Assembly: GCA_016790515.1 (NCBI GenBank)
Contig: JAEUOY010000093.1
Coordinates: forward strand, 1 to 46,992
Origin: Burkholderiaceae bacterium
GTDB lineage: Bacteria; Pseudomonadota; Gammaproteobacteria; Burkholderiales; Burkholderiaceae_C
Length of the DNA: 46,992 nucleotides
Direction of reading: 5' to 3'
The notes beneath the pieces were generated by a model. That model did not search any database and was not told the DNA's origin. It saw only the letters and a list, made by a program, of their open reading frames with translations. The position numbers and the translations under genes were made by a program. Of this stretch, positions 15,768-24,252 are shown piece after piece; position 1 is the first letter of the stretch, and every line of letters begins with the position of its first letter.

Positions 15768-17081
15768 ATGCGTGCCCCTCGTCTGCGCCCCACCACCCTG
15801 TCCGCAGTCTGCGGTTTTTGCGCTCTGCTGCCCGGGGGTGCCGCACAGGCCCAGCTCGACGCCGCCAGTCCGTTCATCCGGGACGCCGCCGCGGGCTTCA
15901 ACGCCCGCACCTTCTACATGGACAGCGAGGACAACTCCAAGGCACCGGCCCAGACGCTGAAGGAAGCCTGGGCGATTGGCGGCAAGCTGTTCGGCCGCAC
16001 CGGCTACTGGCGCGACACGCTGCAGTTCGGTGCCTCCTACTACCTGTCGCTGCCGCTGTACGCACCCGACGGACGCGACGGCACGCTGCTGCTGGCGCCT
16101 GGCCAGGAAACGATCTCGGTGCTGGGCGAGCTGTATGGCCGGCTGAAAGTCGGCGACACGCGGCTGACGCTGGGCCGGCAGGAGATCGACCTGGGCTACC
16201 AGCGTGCCAGCGGCGTGCGCAGCAACCGCGGCGATGCGACCTACCTCGGCCGGCAGGACAACCGCATGGTGCCCCTCACCTACCAGGCCGTGCTGCTGGG
16301 CTGGCAGGCCCATGAGCGGCTGAACTACTACGCCGGTTGGGTCGACAAGGCCAAGCTGCGCAACTCTGAAGACTTCGTCGATGCCGGCGCCGCGATCGGC
16401 GCCAAGGGCTCCGGGTCGGACCTGTGGTCGGGCGGCGTGCAGTTCGCGCCGGTGAAGGACTTCTGGGTCCAGGGCTGGGTCCACCGCTCGAGCGACGTCA
16501 TCCGCATCGGCTTCGTCGATGCCGACTACGTCGCGCGGCTGTCGGCCGCAAGCTGGCTGCGGCTGGCCGGCCAGTACAGCGACCAGCGCTCGGACGGCAG
16601 CAATGCCCTGACCGGCCAGGCCTTCGCGACCAGCAACACCCAGGTCTATGCCGAGTACGGGCTGGACTGGCTGAGCTTCTACGGCACCTGGTCGCGCACC
16701 GGCTCGGGCGCCGACATGCGCTTTCCGTTCAGCTCGGGCCCGATCTACACCCAGCAGATCATGCGCAGCTTCACCCGGGCGCACGAATCGGCCTGGCAAC
16801 TGGGCCTGGGCACCGACCTGGGCCGCTGGGCGAGCGGCCTGAGCGCGTACGTCGACGTCACCCGCGGCAGCGATGCGATCAACCCGGCCAGCGGCGCGGC
16901 ACTGGCCGACGCCACCGAGGTCGACGCCGGCGCGGTGTGGACGCTGAAGCAGAAGGGCTCGGCCTTCGACGGCCTGCGCGCGCGCCTGCGCTACGCCTGG
17001 GTGACCGACAAGACCAGTACCGGCGACCAGAAGTCGAGCGACCTGCGCATCGACCTCAACCTGCCGATCGACTTTCGCTGA
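15768..17081 (+). CDS. OprD-family outer-membrane porin
   Basis: A 437-residue outer-membrane channel with a signal peptide (cleavage near A-A-Q-A-Q, residue 29) and a run of amphipathic beta-strands. Conserved OprD features are the early R-T-F-Y-M-D-S strand, L-G-G/G-G-K-L-F, T-L-G-R-Q-E-I-D and the N-R-M-V-P-L-T-Y segment at the first large loop. The family takes up specific small molecules such as basic amino acids or carboxylates; substrate cannot be inferred from sequence here. The final residues P-I-D-F-R leave Phe one from the end, slightly unlike the usual terminal Phe. The last 26 bases overlap the 3' end of the convergent GNAT gene. It has no close operon partner downstream. Confidence 0.88.
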   Translation: MRAPRLRPTTLSAVCGFCALLPGGAAQAQLDAASPFIRDAAAGFNARTFYMDSEDNSKAPAQTLKEAWAIGGKLFGRTGYWRDTLQFGASYYLSLPLYAPDGRDGTLLLAPGQETISVLGELYGRLKVGDTRLTLGRQEIDLGYQRASGVRSNRGDATYLGRQDNRMVPLTYQAVLLGWQAHERLNYYAGWVDKAKLRNSEDFVDAGAAIGAKGSGSDLWSGGVQFAPVKDFWVQGWVHRSSDVIRIGFVDADYVARLSAASWLRLAGQYSDQRSDGSNALTGQAFATSNTQVYAEYGLDWLSFYGTWSRTGSGADMRFPFSSGPIYTQQIMRSFTRAHESAWQLGLGTDLGRWASGLSAYVDVTRGSDAINPASGAALADATEVDAGAVWTLKQKGSAFDGLRARLRYAWVTDKTSTGDQKSSDLRIDLNLPIDFR

Positions 17082-17616
17082 CGGGCGCGGGCGCTGCCAG
17101 GTTCAGCCGGCAGATGCGCAGCGAGCCGTCGTCCGGGTCGACCCGGATGTCGAAGCCCAGTCGCCGGGCCAGCCGCAGCATCGGCTGGTTGACGGCCAGC
17201 ACGAAACCGTCCATCTCGGCGAGGCCGCGGCACCGCGCGGCGTCGATCAGCGTGTTCATCAGCGTCGTCGCCAGCCCGGTGCCGCCATAGTCGTCGGCGA
17301 CGGTGATCGCGAACTCGCAGGCGGTGCCGTCGCCGATGATCACCGCCATCGAGCTGCCGACGATGTCGTAGCCGTCGGCGGCCGGCACGGTGGCGACGAG
17401 GCAGATGCCTTTCTCGGGGAACGAGCGCAGCGTCCTGTGCAGCAGCTCGCGGTTCGGCTGGCGCACCGCACGCATGAAGCGGGTATAGCGGGCCGCAGCG
17501 CTCAGGCGGTCGAAGGCCTGTAGGAACTCGGCCTCGTCGCCGTCGCGCACCGCGCGGATGTGCACCGCGCGGCCGTCGCGCAGCGTGGTGTCGAATGCCT
17601 CGAATTCATCGTCCAT
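17056..17616 (-). CDS. GNAT family N-acetyltransferase
   Basis: A 186-residue protein with one GNAT fold. The acetyl-CoA loop is near G-G-T-G-L-A-T-T-L-M (about 113-122), followed by the amphipathic helix and a V-N-Q-P-M-L-R-L-A-R-R-L-G-F motif. This part resembles the C-terminal acetyltransferase domain of Pat/PatZ protein lysine acetylases, but the large CoA-ligase-like part of Pat is missing, so it is a stand-alone enzyme of unknown substrate. It starts 44 bases after the stop of the BASS transporter gene and may be the last member of the long minus-strand arginine operon. Its 3' end overlaps the OprD gene. Confidence 0.82.
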   Translation of the reverse strand: MDDEFEAFDTTLRDGRAVHIRAVRDGDEAEFLQAFDRLSAAARYTRFMRAVRQPNRELLHRTLRSFPEKGICLVATVPAADGYDIVGSSMAVIIGDGTACEFAITVADDYGGTGLATTLMNTLIDAARCRGLAEMDGFVLAVNQPMLRLARRLGFDIRVDPDDGSLRICRLNLAAPAPVSESRSAG

Positions 17617-17660
17617 CGTCGTCCTCGTTCAAGTCGTGGAGCCATCCCAGGGCAGTGTAG

Positions 17661-18545
17661 TCAGGTCCCCTGCCCCGGGCGCATTGCCCGAGCCGAGGCC
17701 CGCCTGCGCCACACCAGGTAGGCCGTCAGCGCCGCGGTCAGACCCAGCGCGTAGCCCAGCACCGCGGCGGTGACCTCGGGGGGTGCCCGGTTGACGGTGG
17801 CGATCACGATCGCCAGCCCCGGGTTGCGCATCGCCGCGGCGACCGCTGCGGCGGGCCGCACCGCGGCGTCGCGTCCCGCGAACGCCGATCCCAGTGCCAG
17901 CGCAGCCGCGGTGATCGCCCCGCCGGCAAGCACCGGCGTCCAGCCGACCGCGGCGATGATCGCCGGCAGGTTGACGAGCACCGCCACCGCCACCGCCAAC
18001 AGCAGCGCGTTGCCCACGTGCGCCAGCGGAGTGACCAGCCGGGCCGCGAGGGCGGGCCGCAGTGCACGCAGCGCCGCACCCAGCGCCAGCGGCAGGACCT
18101 GGGCAAAGAAGACCTGGCGCCCGATATGTCGCGGCGACACGGCGAGGTCCTGCGCGAAGAGGCGGTCGAGGATCGCCACCGCCGCCGGCACCGTCAGCAC
18201 CGCCAGCGCGACGATCACCAGGTGCAGCGCCGGCGCGAAGCCGCGGTCGCCGCCGGCATCGAGCGCACGGCGCAGCGCCACCGGCGCGCCGGGCGAGATC
18301 GTCATCAGCACGATGCCCACGGCCACCGGCCCGCGCACGTCGAACGCCAGCAGCCCCAGCACCGCGAGCACCGGCACGACGACAACGACCGCCAGCATCA
18401 CCGACAGCAGCACGCCGAGCCGGGAGCGCAGCGCGGCCAGCTGCTCGCGGCCCAGGTCGAGCCCGAGCGCGAGCATCACGGTGAACACCGTCACCGTCGC
18501 GAACAGCCCCAGCCACTGGAACGGGATCGGCAGCGACGGCGCCAT
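17661..18545 (-). CDS. bile acid:sodium symporter (BASS) family transporter
   Basis: A 294-residue integral membrane protein with about nine or ten hydrophobic segments. Features of the BASS fold include an early L-A-L-G-L-D-L motif, P-G-A-P-V-A-L-R in the middle and A-A-M-R-N-P-G-L-A in the second half, the pair of unwound regions that bind sodium. Family members carry organic anions, pantoate or 2-keto acids. In this position, 18 bases behind carbamate kinase, it could move a product of arginine breakdown, but no substrate can be read from the sequence. Confidence 0.8.
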   Translation of the reverse strand: MAPSLPIPFQWLGLFATVTVFTVMLALGLDLGREQLAALRSRLGVLLSVMLAVVVVVPVLAVLGLLAFDVRGPVAVGIVLMTISPGAPVALRRALDAGGDRGFAPALHLVIVALAVLTVPAAVAILDRLFAQDLAVSPRHIGRQVFFAQVLPLALGAALRALRPALAARLVTPLAHVGNALLLAVAVAVLVNLPAIIAAVGWTPVLAGGAITAAALALGSAFAGRDAAVRPAAAVAAAMRNPGLAIVIATVNRAPPEVTAAVLGYALGLTAALTAYLVWRRRASARAMRPGQGT

Positions 18546-18563
18546 GGAGGGGCGCCCTCGAGG

Positions 18564-19499
18564 TCAGGCGTAGGCGATGCCGTCGGCGTCGCTGCTGATC
18601 GTCGTGCCGGCCTCGCCGGCGACGATGCGCGCCAGGTCGGCCAGCTCGCCGATCGCCGCCCGCTTGCCGGTGCTGCGCGCGAAGCGGCAGGCCGCCTCGA
18701 CCTTCGGGCCCATCGAGCCGGCGGCGAAGGTCATCGCCGACAGCGCCTCGGGCGACGCGCGGCGGATCGCCCGCTGCGTCGGCTGGCCCCAGTCGACGTA
18801 GACCGCGTCGGCGTCGGTCAGCATGACGTAGCAGTCGGCGTTCAGCTCGCGGGCCAGCAGCTCGGTCGCCAGGTCCTTGTCGATCACGCACTCGATGCCG
18901 GCCAGCTTGCGCGGGCTGCCCGGCTGGTAGGCCGCCGGGATGCCGCCGCCGCCGGCGGCGATCACGATCGTGTGGCGTTCGAGCAGCCACTGGATCGGCC
19001 GCAACTCGAAGATGCGCCTCGGCTCGGGCGAAGCGACGACACGCCGCCACTTGTCGCCGTCGGGCTTGACGACCCAGCCCTTCTCGGCGGCCAGCCGGTC
19101 GGCCTCGGCCTGGTCGTAGACCGGACCGATGAATTTGGTCGGGTTCGCGAAGGCCGGGTCCTGCGGGTCGACCTCGACCATCGTCAGCAGCGTCGCGAAC
19201 GGCCGCTCGAAGGGCAGCAGGTTGCCGAGCTCCTGCTCGATCATGTAGCCGATCATGCCTTCGGTCTGCGCGCCCAGCACGTCCAGCGGGTAGGTCTCGA
19301 CCTTGTCGTAGGCCGCGCCCTGCAGCGCCAGCAGCCCCACCTGCGGCCCGTTGCCGTGGCCGACGACCAGGTCGTGCTCGGCAGCCACCGGCGCCAGCGA
19401 CTGCGCGGCGATGCGCACGTTCTCGCGCTGGTTCTCGGCGCTCATCGGCTGGCCGCGGCGCAGCAGCGCGTTGCCGCCCAATGCCGTGACGATCAACAT
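18564..19499 (-). CDS. arcC: carbamate kinase
   Basis: A 311-residue protein of normal length, the third enzyme of the arginine deiminase route: carbamoyl phosphate + ADP gives ATP, CO2 and ammonia. The N-terminus has the amino-acid-kinase motif A-L-G-G-N-A-L-L, followed by G-H-G-N-G-P-Q-V-G, a phosphate-binding I-A-A-G-G-G-G-I-P and D-K-D-L-A near the middle. Cytoplasmic. The ribosome site before the ATG at 19499 is weak (no good purine run). The gene is separated from ornithine carbamoyltransferase by 157 bases that hold three hairpins, unlike the tight spacing elsewhere in the cluster, so its expression may differ from that of arcA and arcB. Confidence 0.95.
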   Translation of the reverse strand: MLIVTALGGNALLRRGQPMSAENQRENVRIAAQSLAPVAAEHDLVVGHGNGPQVGLLALQGAAYDKVETYPLDVLGAQTEGMIGYMIEQELGNLLPFERPFATLLTMVEVDPQDPAFANPTKFIGPVYDQAEADRLAAEKGWVVKPDGDKWRRVVASPEPRRIFELRPIQWLLERHTIVIAAGGGGIPAAYQPGSPRKLAGIECVIDKDLATELLARELNADCYVMLTDADAVYVDWGQPTQRAIRRASPEALSAMTFAAGSMGPKVEAACRFARSTGKRAAIGELADLARIVAGEAGTTISSDADGIAYA

Positions 19500-19656
19500 G
19501 TCAGCGCCCGCGCGGCCGTCCGAGGGACGCTGAAGCCCCCGCGGGGGTGAGGCCGGACATGAGCAGACGCCTGCGCGTCTGCGAGTGCCAGGCGAACCGG
19601 TCAGACATGCTCGACGGCCCGTGGAACAGCGAACGAAGTGAGCGTGGGGGCATCAA
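19500..19656 (-). repeat. palindrome-rich spacer between arcB and arcC
   Basis: Three hairpins lie in a row: CCCCC-GC-GGGGG (19536-19547), CAGACGC-CTGC-GCGTCTG (19564-19581) and TGGGGG / CCCCCA with an 11-base loop (19645-19667, overlapping the arcB stop). On the minus strand the part near arcB reads CCCCCACGCTCACTTCGTTC, a sequence I recognise as a common intergenic repeat of Comamonadaceae-like genomes. It could trim or stabilise the mRNA, or attenuate arcC. Confidence 0.5.
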
Positions 19657-20661
19657 TCAGTCCCCCAAGGTGGCGACGAGGATCGCCTTGATCGTGTGCA
19701 TCCGGTTCTCGGCCTGCTCGAAGGCGATGTTCCATTCGGACTCGAAGACCTCGTCGTTGACCTCCAGGCCGTCGCTGATGCCGTAGGTGTCGGCGATCTG
19801 CTTGCCCAGCACCGTCTCGGTGTCGTGGAAGGCCGGCAGGCAGTGCATGAACTTCACCTGCGCATTGCCGCTGGCCTTCATCAGCGCGCTGTTGACCTGG
19901 TAGGGCATCAGCAGCTCGATGCGCTCCTTCCAGACCTCCTTGGGCTCGCCCATCGAGACCCAGACGTCGGTGTGGATGAAGTCCACGCCCTTCACCGCCG
20001 CCTGGGGGTCGTCGGTGATCGTCAGCTTCGCGCCGTAGCGGGCTTCCAGCTCGCGGGCGATCGAGACGTATTCCTCCGACGGCCACAGCTTCTTCGGGCC
20101 GCAGATGCGCACGTCCATGCCCATCAGGCAGCCGACGATCATCAGCGAGTGGCCCATGTTGTTGCGGGTGTCGCCGAGGAAGGCATAGCTGATCTGCGAT
20201 AGCGGCTTGTCGCTGTGCTCGCGCATCGTCATCACGTCGGCCAGCATCTGCGTCGGGTGGTATTCGTCGGTCAGGCCGTTGAACACCGGCACGCCCGCGT
20301 ACTTGGCCAGCGTCTCGACGCCGGTCTGGCTGGCACCGCGGTACTCGATCGCGTCGTACAGCCGGCCCAGCACGCGGGCGGTGTCCTTGAACGACTCCTT
20401 GTGGCCGATCTGCGAGCCCGCCGGGTCGAGGTAGGTCACGTTGGCGCCCTGGTCGTGGCAGGCCACCTCGAACGAGCAGCGGGTGCGGGTCGAGGTCTTC
20501 TCGAAGATCAGGCAGATCTCCTTGCCCGTCAGGTGCTGCTGCTCGGTGCGCGCGTACTTGGCGCGCTTCAGGTCGCGCGCCAGGTCGAGCAGGTAGCGGA
20601 ATTCGCGCTGGGTGTAGTCCTGGACCGTCAGCAGCGAGCGGTTGCGAAGGTTGAAGCTCAT
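19657..20661 (-). CDS. arcB: ornithine carbamoyltransferase, catabolic context
   Basis: A 334-residue protein. In the deiminase pathway it phosphorolyses citrulline to ornithine and carbamoyl phosphate. Motifs are complete: S-T-R-T-R for carbamoyl phosphate (about 56-60), [16 protein letters not shown] and the H-C-L-P-A-F-H-D loop that closes over the amino acid. The start at 20661 has AAGGA upstream. Length and the E. coli-like sequence of the first 30 residues ([10 protein letters not shown]) fit both anabolic (argF/argI) and catabolic (arcB) enzymes; the neighbours arcA and arcC favour the catabolic one. It is 20 bases downstream of arcA. Confidence 0.95.
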   Translation of the reverse strand: MSFNLRNRSLLTVQDYTQREFRYLLDLARDLKRAKYARTEQQHLTGKEICLIFEKTSTRTRCSFEVACHDQGANVTYLDPAGSQIGHKESFKDTARVLGRLYDAIEYRGASQTGVETLAKYAGVPVFNGLTDEYHPTQMLADVMTMREHSDKPLSQISYAFLGDTRNNMGHSLMIVGCLMGMDVRICGPKKLWPSEEYVSIARELEARYGAKLTITDDPQAAVKGVDFIHTDVWVSMGEPKEVWKERIELLMPYQVNSALMKASGNAQVKFMHCLPAFHDTETVLGKQIADTYGISDGLEVNDEVFESEWNIAFEQAENRMHTIKAILVATLGD

Positions 20662-20681
20662 CGTGTTCCTTTCGGACAGGT

Positions 20682-21908
20682 TCAATACGCCGGGTCGCGC
20701 GAGATCGGGCAGGTCATGCAGTGGCCGCCGCCGCGGCCGCGGCCCAGTTCGGAGCCGCGCACCGTGATGACCTCGACCCCCGCCTTGCGCAGCAGTGTGT
20801 TGGTGTGGGTGTTGCGGTCGTAGGCGACGACCACGCCGGGCTCGAGCGCAACGACGTTGTTGCCGTCGTCCCACTGCTCGCGCTGCGCTTGCCAGGCATT
20901 GCCGCCGGTCTCGACGACCCGAAGTTCCGTCAGGTCCAGCGCATTGCGCACGACCTCGAACAGATGGCCCTCGTCGGGGTGGATCTCGATGCCGCCCTTG
21001 CCGTCGGGCCGCGCGCTGTAGCAGCGGATCTGGTCGACCACCTCGCGGAACGCGGTGACCAGGTCGCGGTCGCAGAAGCTGAACACCGTGTCCAGATGCA
21101 TCGCGGCGCGGCTCTTGGGCATCAGGCAGCCGATCACGCGGGTCGCCGCACCCTTCTTGAACAGTTGGTCGGCCAGCTGGTAGACGGCCTGGCGCGTCGT
21201 GCGCTCGCCCATGCCGATCAGCACCACGCCCTTGCCGATCGGCATCACGTCGCCGCCCTCGATCTTCGAGCCGCCGAAGGATGCGTCGGAGTCGCCGAAC
21301 CAGATCTCGAAATCCGCGCCCTTGAAGCGCGGGTGGAACTTGTAGACCGCGCGCTGCAGCAGCGTCTCGGGCTGGCGTGCCGGCCAGAACATCGGGTTGC
21401 AGGTCACGCCCTGGTAGATCCAGCAGGACGGGTCGCGCTGGAACAGCGTGTTGGGCACCGGCGGCAGCAGGAAATCGGTGCCGCCGTAGGCCTCGAGCAT
21501 CATCGAACCGGCCTCGCCGGGCGGCAGGTCGAGCATCGCGATGCCGCCGATCAGGTGCTCGGCCAGCTTCGCCGCCGGCATCTCGTCGAGCCAGGGCCGC
21601 ACCGCGGCGCTGAGGCCCAGGCCGACATCGTTGACGGTGATGCGGCGGTCCAGCACCCAGTCGCGCGCGGCCTTGTCCTGCAGCGTCTCGGCCAGCATCT
21701 CGTGCAGGTCGATCACCTCGGTGCCGCGCTCGCGCATCTTCAGCACGAAATCGTAGTGGTCCTTCTGCGCCTCGTGGACCCAGATCACGTCGTCGAACAG
21801 CAGGTCGGCGGCGTTGCCCGGGGTCAGGCGCTGGTGCGCCAGGCCGGGTCGGCAGACCATCACGGTGCGGAGCTTGCCGACTTCGCTGTGAACACCCAAG
21901 GCTTGCAT
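20682..21908 (-). CDS. arcA: arginine deiminase
   Basis: A 408-residue enzyme that hydrolyses arginine to citrulline and ammonia, normal family length. Active-site parts can all be found: F-Q-R-D-P-S (the Asp), E-G-G-D-V, the M-H-L-D-T-V-F segment carrying the His, and the nucleophilic Cys in [10 protein letters not shown] near the C-terminus. A further family motif is G-M-G-E-R-T. It begins with [15 protein letters not shown]. The ribosome site AGGAGA precedes the ATG. Upstream by 42 bases is the orphan binding protein, downstream by 20 is arcB. Ammonia release raises pH, which links it to acid or anaerobic survival. Confidence 0.96.
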   Translation of the reverse strand: MQALGVHSEVGKLRTVMVCRPGLAHQRLTPGNAADLLFDDVIWVHEAQKDHYDFVLKMRERGTEVIDLHEMLAETLQDKAARDWVLDRRITVNDVGLGLSAAVRPWLDEMPAAKLAEHLIGGIAMLDLPPGEAGSMMLEAYGGTDFLLPPVPNTLFQRDPSCWIYQGVTCNPMFWPARQPETLLQRAVYKFHPRFKGADFEIWFGDSDASFGGSKIEGGDVMPIGKGVVLIGMGERTTRQAVYQLADQLFKKGAATRVIGCLMPKSRAAMHLDTVFSFCDRDLVTAFREVVDQIRCYSARPDGKGGIEIHPDEGHLFEVVRNALDLTELRVVETGGNAWQAQREQWDDGNNVVALEPGVVVAYDRNTHTNTLLRKAGVEVITVRGSELGRGRGGGHCMTCPISRDPAY

Positions 21909-21950
21909 CAGAGGTCTCCTGCTTGGCGATGCGGGACTGGCCGGCCACCC

Positions 21951-22874
21951 TCAGTCGGGCAGCGCAACCGACTGGAAGAATTCGAGGGTGGCGACGTCCG
22001 GGGCGCCGAAATGGCGCGTGTAGAGCGGCGCGAAGTCCTTCGAGCGGTACAACCGGCTCAAAGTTCGGTCGACGATCAGCCGGAACGCGTCGTCGTCGCG
22101 GCGCAGCGCCAGCGCCAGCGGCTCCTTCGTGAAGCTGCGCTCGATGACCAGCAGCTCGCCGGCCGACGGACCGCGTTTCGCGGCGTCCAGCAGCACCGGC
22201 CGGTCGCCGAACAGCCCGACCGCGCGGCGGTCCAGCACCATCTGCAGGCCGGTCGCATAGTCGGGCACCGGGGTCACGGTGACGACGATGCGCCGCGCCT
22301 TCAGCGCGTCGATCAGCGATTGCTCGATCGTCGTGCTGCCGACGACCGCGAACACCACCTTCTCGGTCAGCAGCCCCGGCGCGCCGCGCCAGATCGGCTG
22401 CGCCGCCTCGGGCCGGCCGGCCAGCGCATCGCGCACCCGCCGGGCGGTGTCGAGCCGTACCACCGCGCCGACGCCGGCCGAGAAGATCGGGATCGAGAAA
22501 TCGACCGTCGCCCGGCGAGCCAGCGTCGGCGTCGCGGTGCCGCAGACCAGGTCGACCTGGCCCTGCTGCAGCGCCTCGAAACGGTTCGCTGCGGTGACCG
22601 GCAGGTACTCGACCTTCAGTTCGGGCAGCTTCAGCTCGGCCTTCACCGCGTCGGCCACCTTGCCGCACAGGTCGACCGAGTAGCCGGCCGGCTTGCCGGC
22701 GTCGTCGTGGTAGGCGAACGGCCGCGTGTCGGTGCGGTAGCCCAGCTTCAGGCTGCCGCTGTCGCGCGCCTTGTCCAGCGTGGCGGCGGCGTAGGCCGGC
22801 ACGGCGCCGGCGAGAAACAGCGATGCGAGCAGCGCGGCGCGCATCCGGATCGGTGCAGTGGTGCGATGAGACAT
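21951..22874 (-). CDS. amino-acid ABC transporter substrate-binding protein, orphan
   Basis: A 307-residue periplasmic binding protein of family 3 (SBP_bac_3, polar amino acids). A signal peptide ends near A-Y-A-A (residue 30). The first lobe has [12 protein letters not shown] and G-Y-S-V-D-L-C, then the hinge [15 protein letters not shown], all typical of glutamate/aspartate-type (GltI-like) proteins. No permease or ATPase gene lies next to it, so it must share components coded elsewhere or act as a receptor. Its place between potE and arcA suggests arginine or ornithine as ligand. AAGGAT-type ribosome site before the ATG. Confidence 0.88.
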   Translation of the reverse strand: MSHRTTAPIRMRAALLASLFLAGAVPAYAAATLDKARDSGSLKLGYRTDTRPFAYHDDAGKPAGYSVDLCGKVADAVKAELKLPELKVEYLPVTAANRFEALQQGQVDLVCGTATPTLARRATVDFSIPIFSAGVGAVVRLDTARRVRDALAGRPEAAQPIWRGAPGLLTEKVVFAVVGSTTIEQSLIDALKARRIVVTVTPVPDYATGLQMVLDRRAVGLFGDRPVLLDAAKRGPSAGELLVIERSFTKEPLALALRRDDDAFRLIVDRTLSRLYRSKDFAPLYTRHFGAPDVATLEFFQSVALPD

Positions 22875-22899
22875 GATGAATCCTTTCGCGCTTCGCCCG

Positions 22900-24213
22900 T
22901 CAGGCCTTGGCCGCGACGAAGCGCGGCGCGATGAAGCCGTAGACGATGTAGCCGATGCCCATCACCAGCATGCCGCCCATCACCGCGTCCTTGCCCGAGG
23001 CCCACAGCGCATAGACCGAGTACAGCATCGCCACCACCGCGACGAAGGCATTGCGCTTGAACACGCCGGGCTCGACCTTGGCGTCGCGCATCATCACGAA
23101 CAACGCCGACAGCGAGATGATGTAGGGCACGACGTTGGTCACCACCGCCAGGTTGACCAGCGCGGCGAACTGCTCGCTCAGGTTCGGCGAGATCGTCGAC
23201 AGCGCCATCACCGACTGCACGATGCCCATGATCACCATGCCCATGATCGGCGCGCCGGCGCCGGTGGCCTTGCCGAAGATCGCCGGGAACATGCGGGTGT
23301 CGGCCGCGTCCTTGGCGGTCGAGGCCAGCGTGAACTGCCAGCCCAGCAGCGAGCCGACGCAGGCCATCGCGGCCAGCGCCATCACGATCTGGCCGACCAT
23401 CGGGTTGAACATCTTCGCGTAAGCCAGGCCGAACGGCCCGCTCGATTCGGCCAGTTCGGCGTTCGGCACGATCCCCTGGATCACCGTCGTCGACAGGATG
23501 TAGACCGCCGCCGCACCGAGCGTGCCGAACATGCAGGCCAGCGGCACGTCGCGCTTCGGGTTCTCGACCGCCGACGCGTTCTGCGACGCCGACTCCATGC
23601 CGAGGAAGGCCCAGAGCGTCAGCGAGATGCTCGACCCCACACCCTCCATCAGGCCGATGCCCTTGGGATTCCAGGCGGCGGCGAAGGTGTCCTGGCTGAA
23701 CCAGATCCAGCCGGCAGTCGCGATGAAGCCGACCGGCAGGATCACCCCCCAGACCGTGACCGAGCCGATCTTGCCGGTCAGGCTGGGGCCGCCGAAGTTG
23801 GCCACCGTGGTCAGCCACAGCAGCGCGATCACGCTGATGCAGCTCATCACCGGCGTCGACGACAGCACCGGGAAGAACGCCGCCAGGTAGCCCAGCGCCG
23901 AGCTGGCCACCGCGACGTTGGCGATCGCCAGCGACAGGAAGTACAGGAAGAAGACCTGGAAGTAGCCGTCCTTGCCGTAGGCGTCCTCGGCATAGGCCGC
24001 CAGCCCGCCGGTTCGCTGGTTGAACAGCCCGGCCTGCGCGAAACCGTAGGCGATCGCCAGCGAGCCCAGCGCGGTGACCACCCACGACAGCAACGAGATC
24101 GCGCCGACCTGCGCCATGTTGGCCGGCAGCATGATGATGCCCGAGCCCATCATGTTCACCGTGACGATGAACGTCAGCTGCATGACGTTCATCTTCTTCT
24201 GTTGTTCAGCCAT
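22900..24213 (-). CDS. potE: putrescine-ornithine antiporter
   Basis: A 437-residue APC-superfamily transporter with 12 hydrophobic segments. It follows E. coli PotE through most of its length, for example V-N-M-M-G-S-G-I-I-M-L-P near the N-terminus, T-L-W-A-F-L-G-M-E-S-A, G-S-L-L-G-W-Q-F-T and L-V-N-L-A-V-V-T-N. PotE exchanges cytoplasmic putrescine for outside ornithine, or takes up putrescine. It lies 39 bases behind the ornithine decarboxylase gene, the same pairing as speF-potE. No separate ArcD arginine/ornithine exchanger is in the cluster, so this protein may serve both routes. A good AAGGAG ribosome site is present. Confidence 0.93.
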   Translation of the reverse strand: MAEQQKKMNVMQLTFIVTVNMMGSGIIMLPANMAQVGAISLLSWVVTALGSLAIAYGFAQAGLFNQRTGGLAAYAEDAYGKDGYFQVFFLYFLSLAIANVAVASSALGYLAAFFPVLSSTPVMSCISVIALLWLTTVANFGGPSLTGKIGSVTVWGVILPVGFIATAGWIWFSQDTFAAAWNPKGIGLMEGVGSSISLTLWAFLGMESASQNASAVENPKRDVPLACMFGTLGAAAVYILSTTVIQGIVPNAELAESSGPFGLAYAKMFNPMVGQIVMALAAMACVGSLLGWQFTLASTAKDAADTRMFPAIFGKATGAGAPIMGMVIMGIVQSVMALSTISPNLSEQFAALVNLAVVTNVVPYIISLSALFVMMRDAKVEPGVFKRNAFVAVVAMLYSVYALWASGKDAVMGGMLVMGIGYIVYGFIAPRFVAAKA

Positions 24214-24252
24214 TGCTGTGTCTCCTTGTCGGACCTGGGCCGGCGCCTGGCC

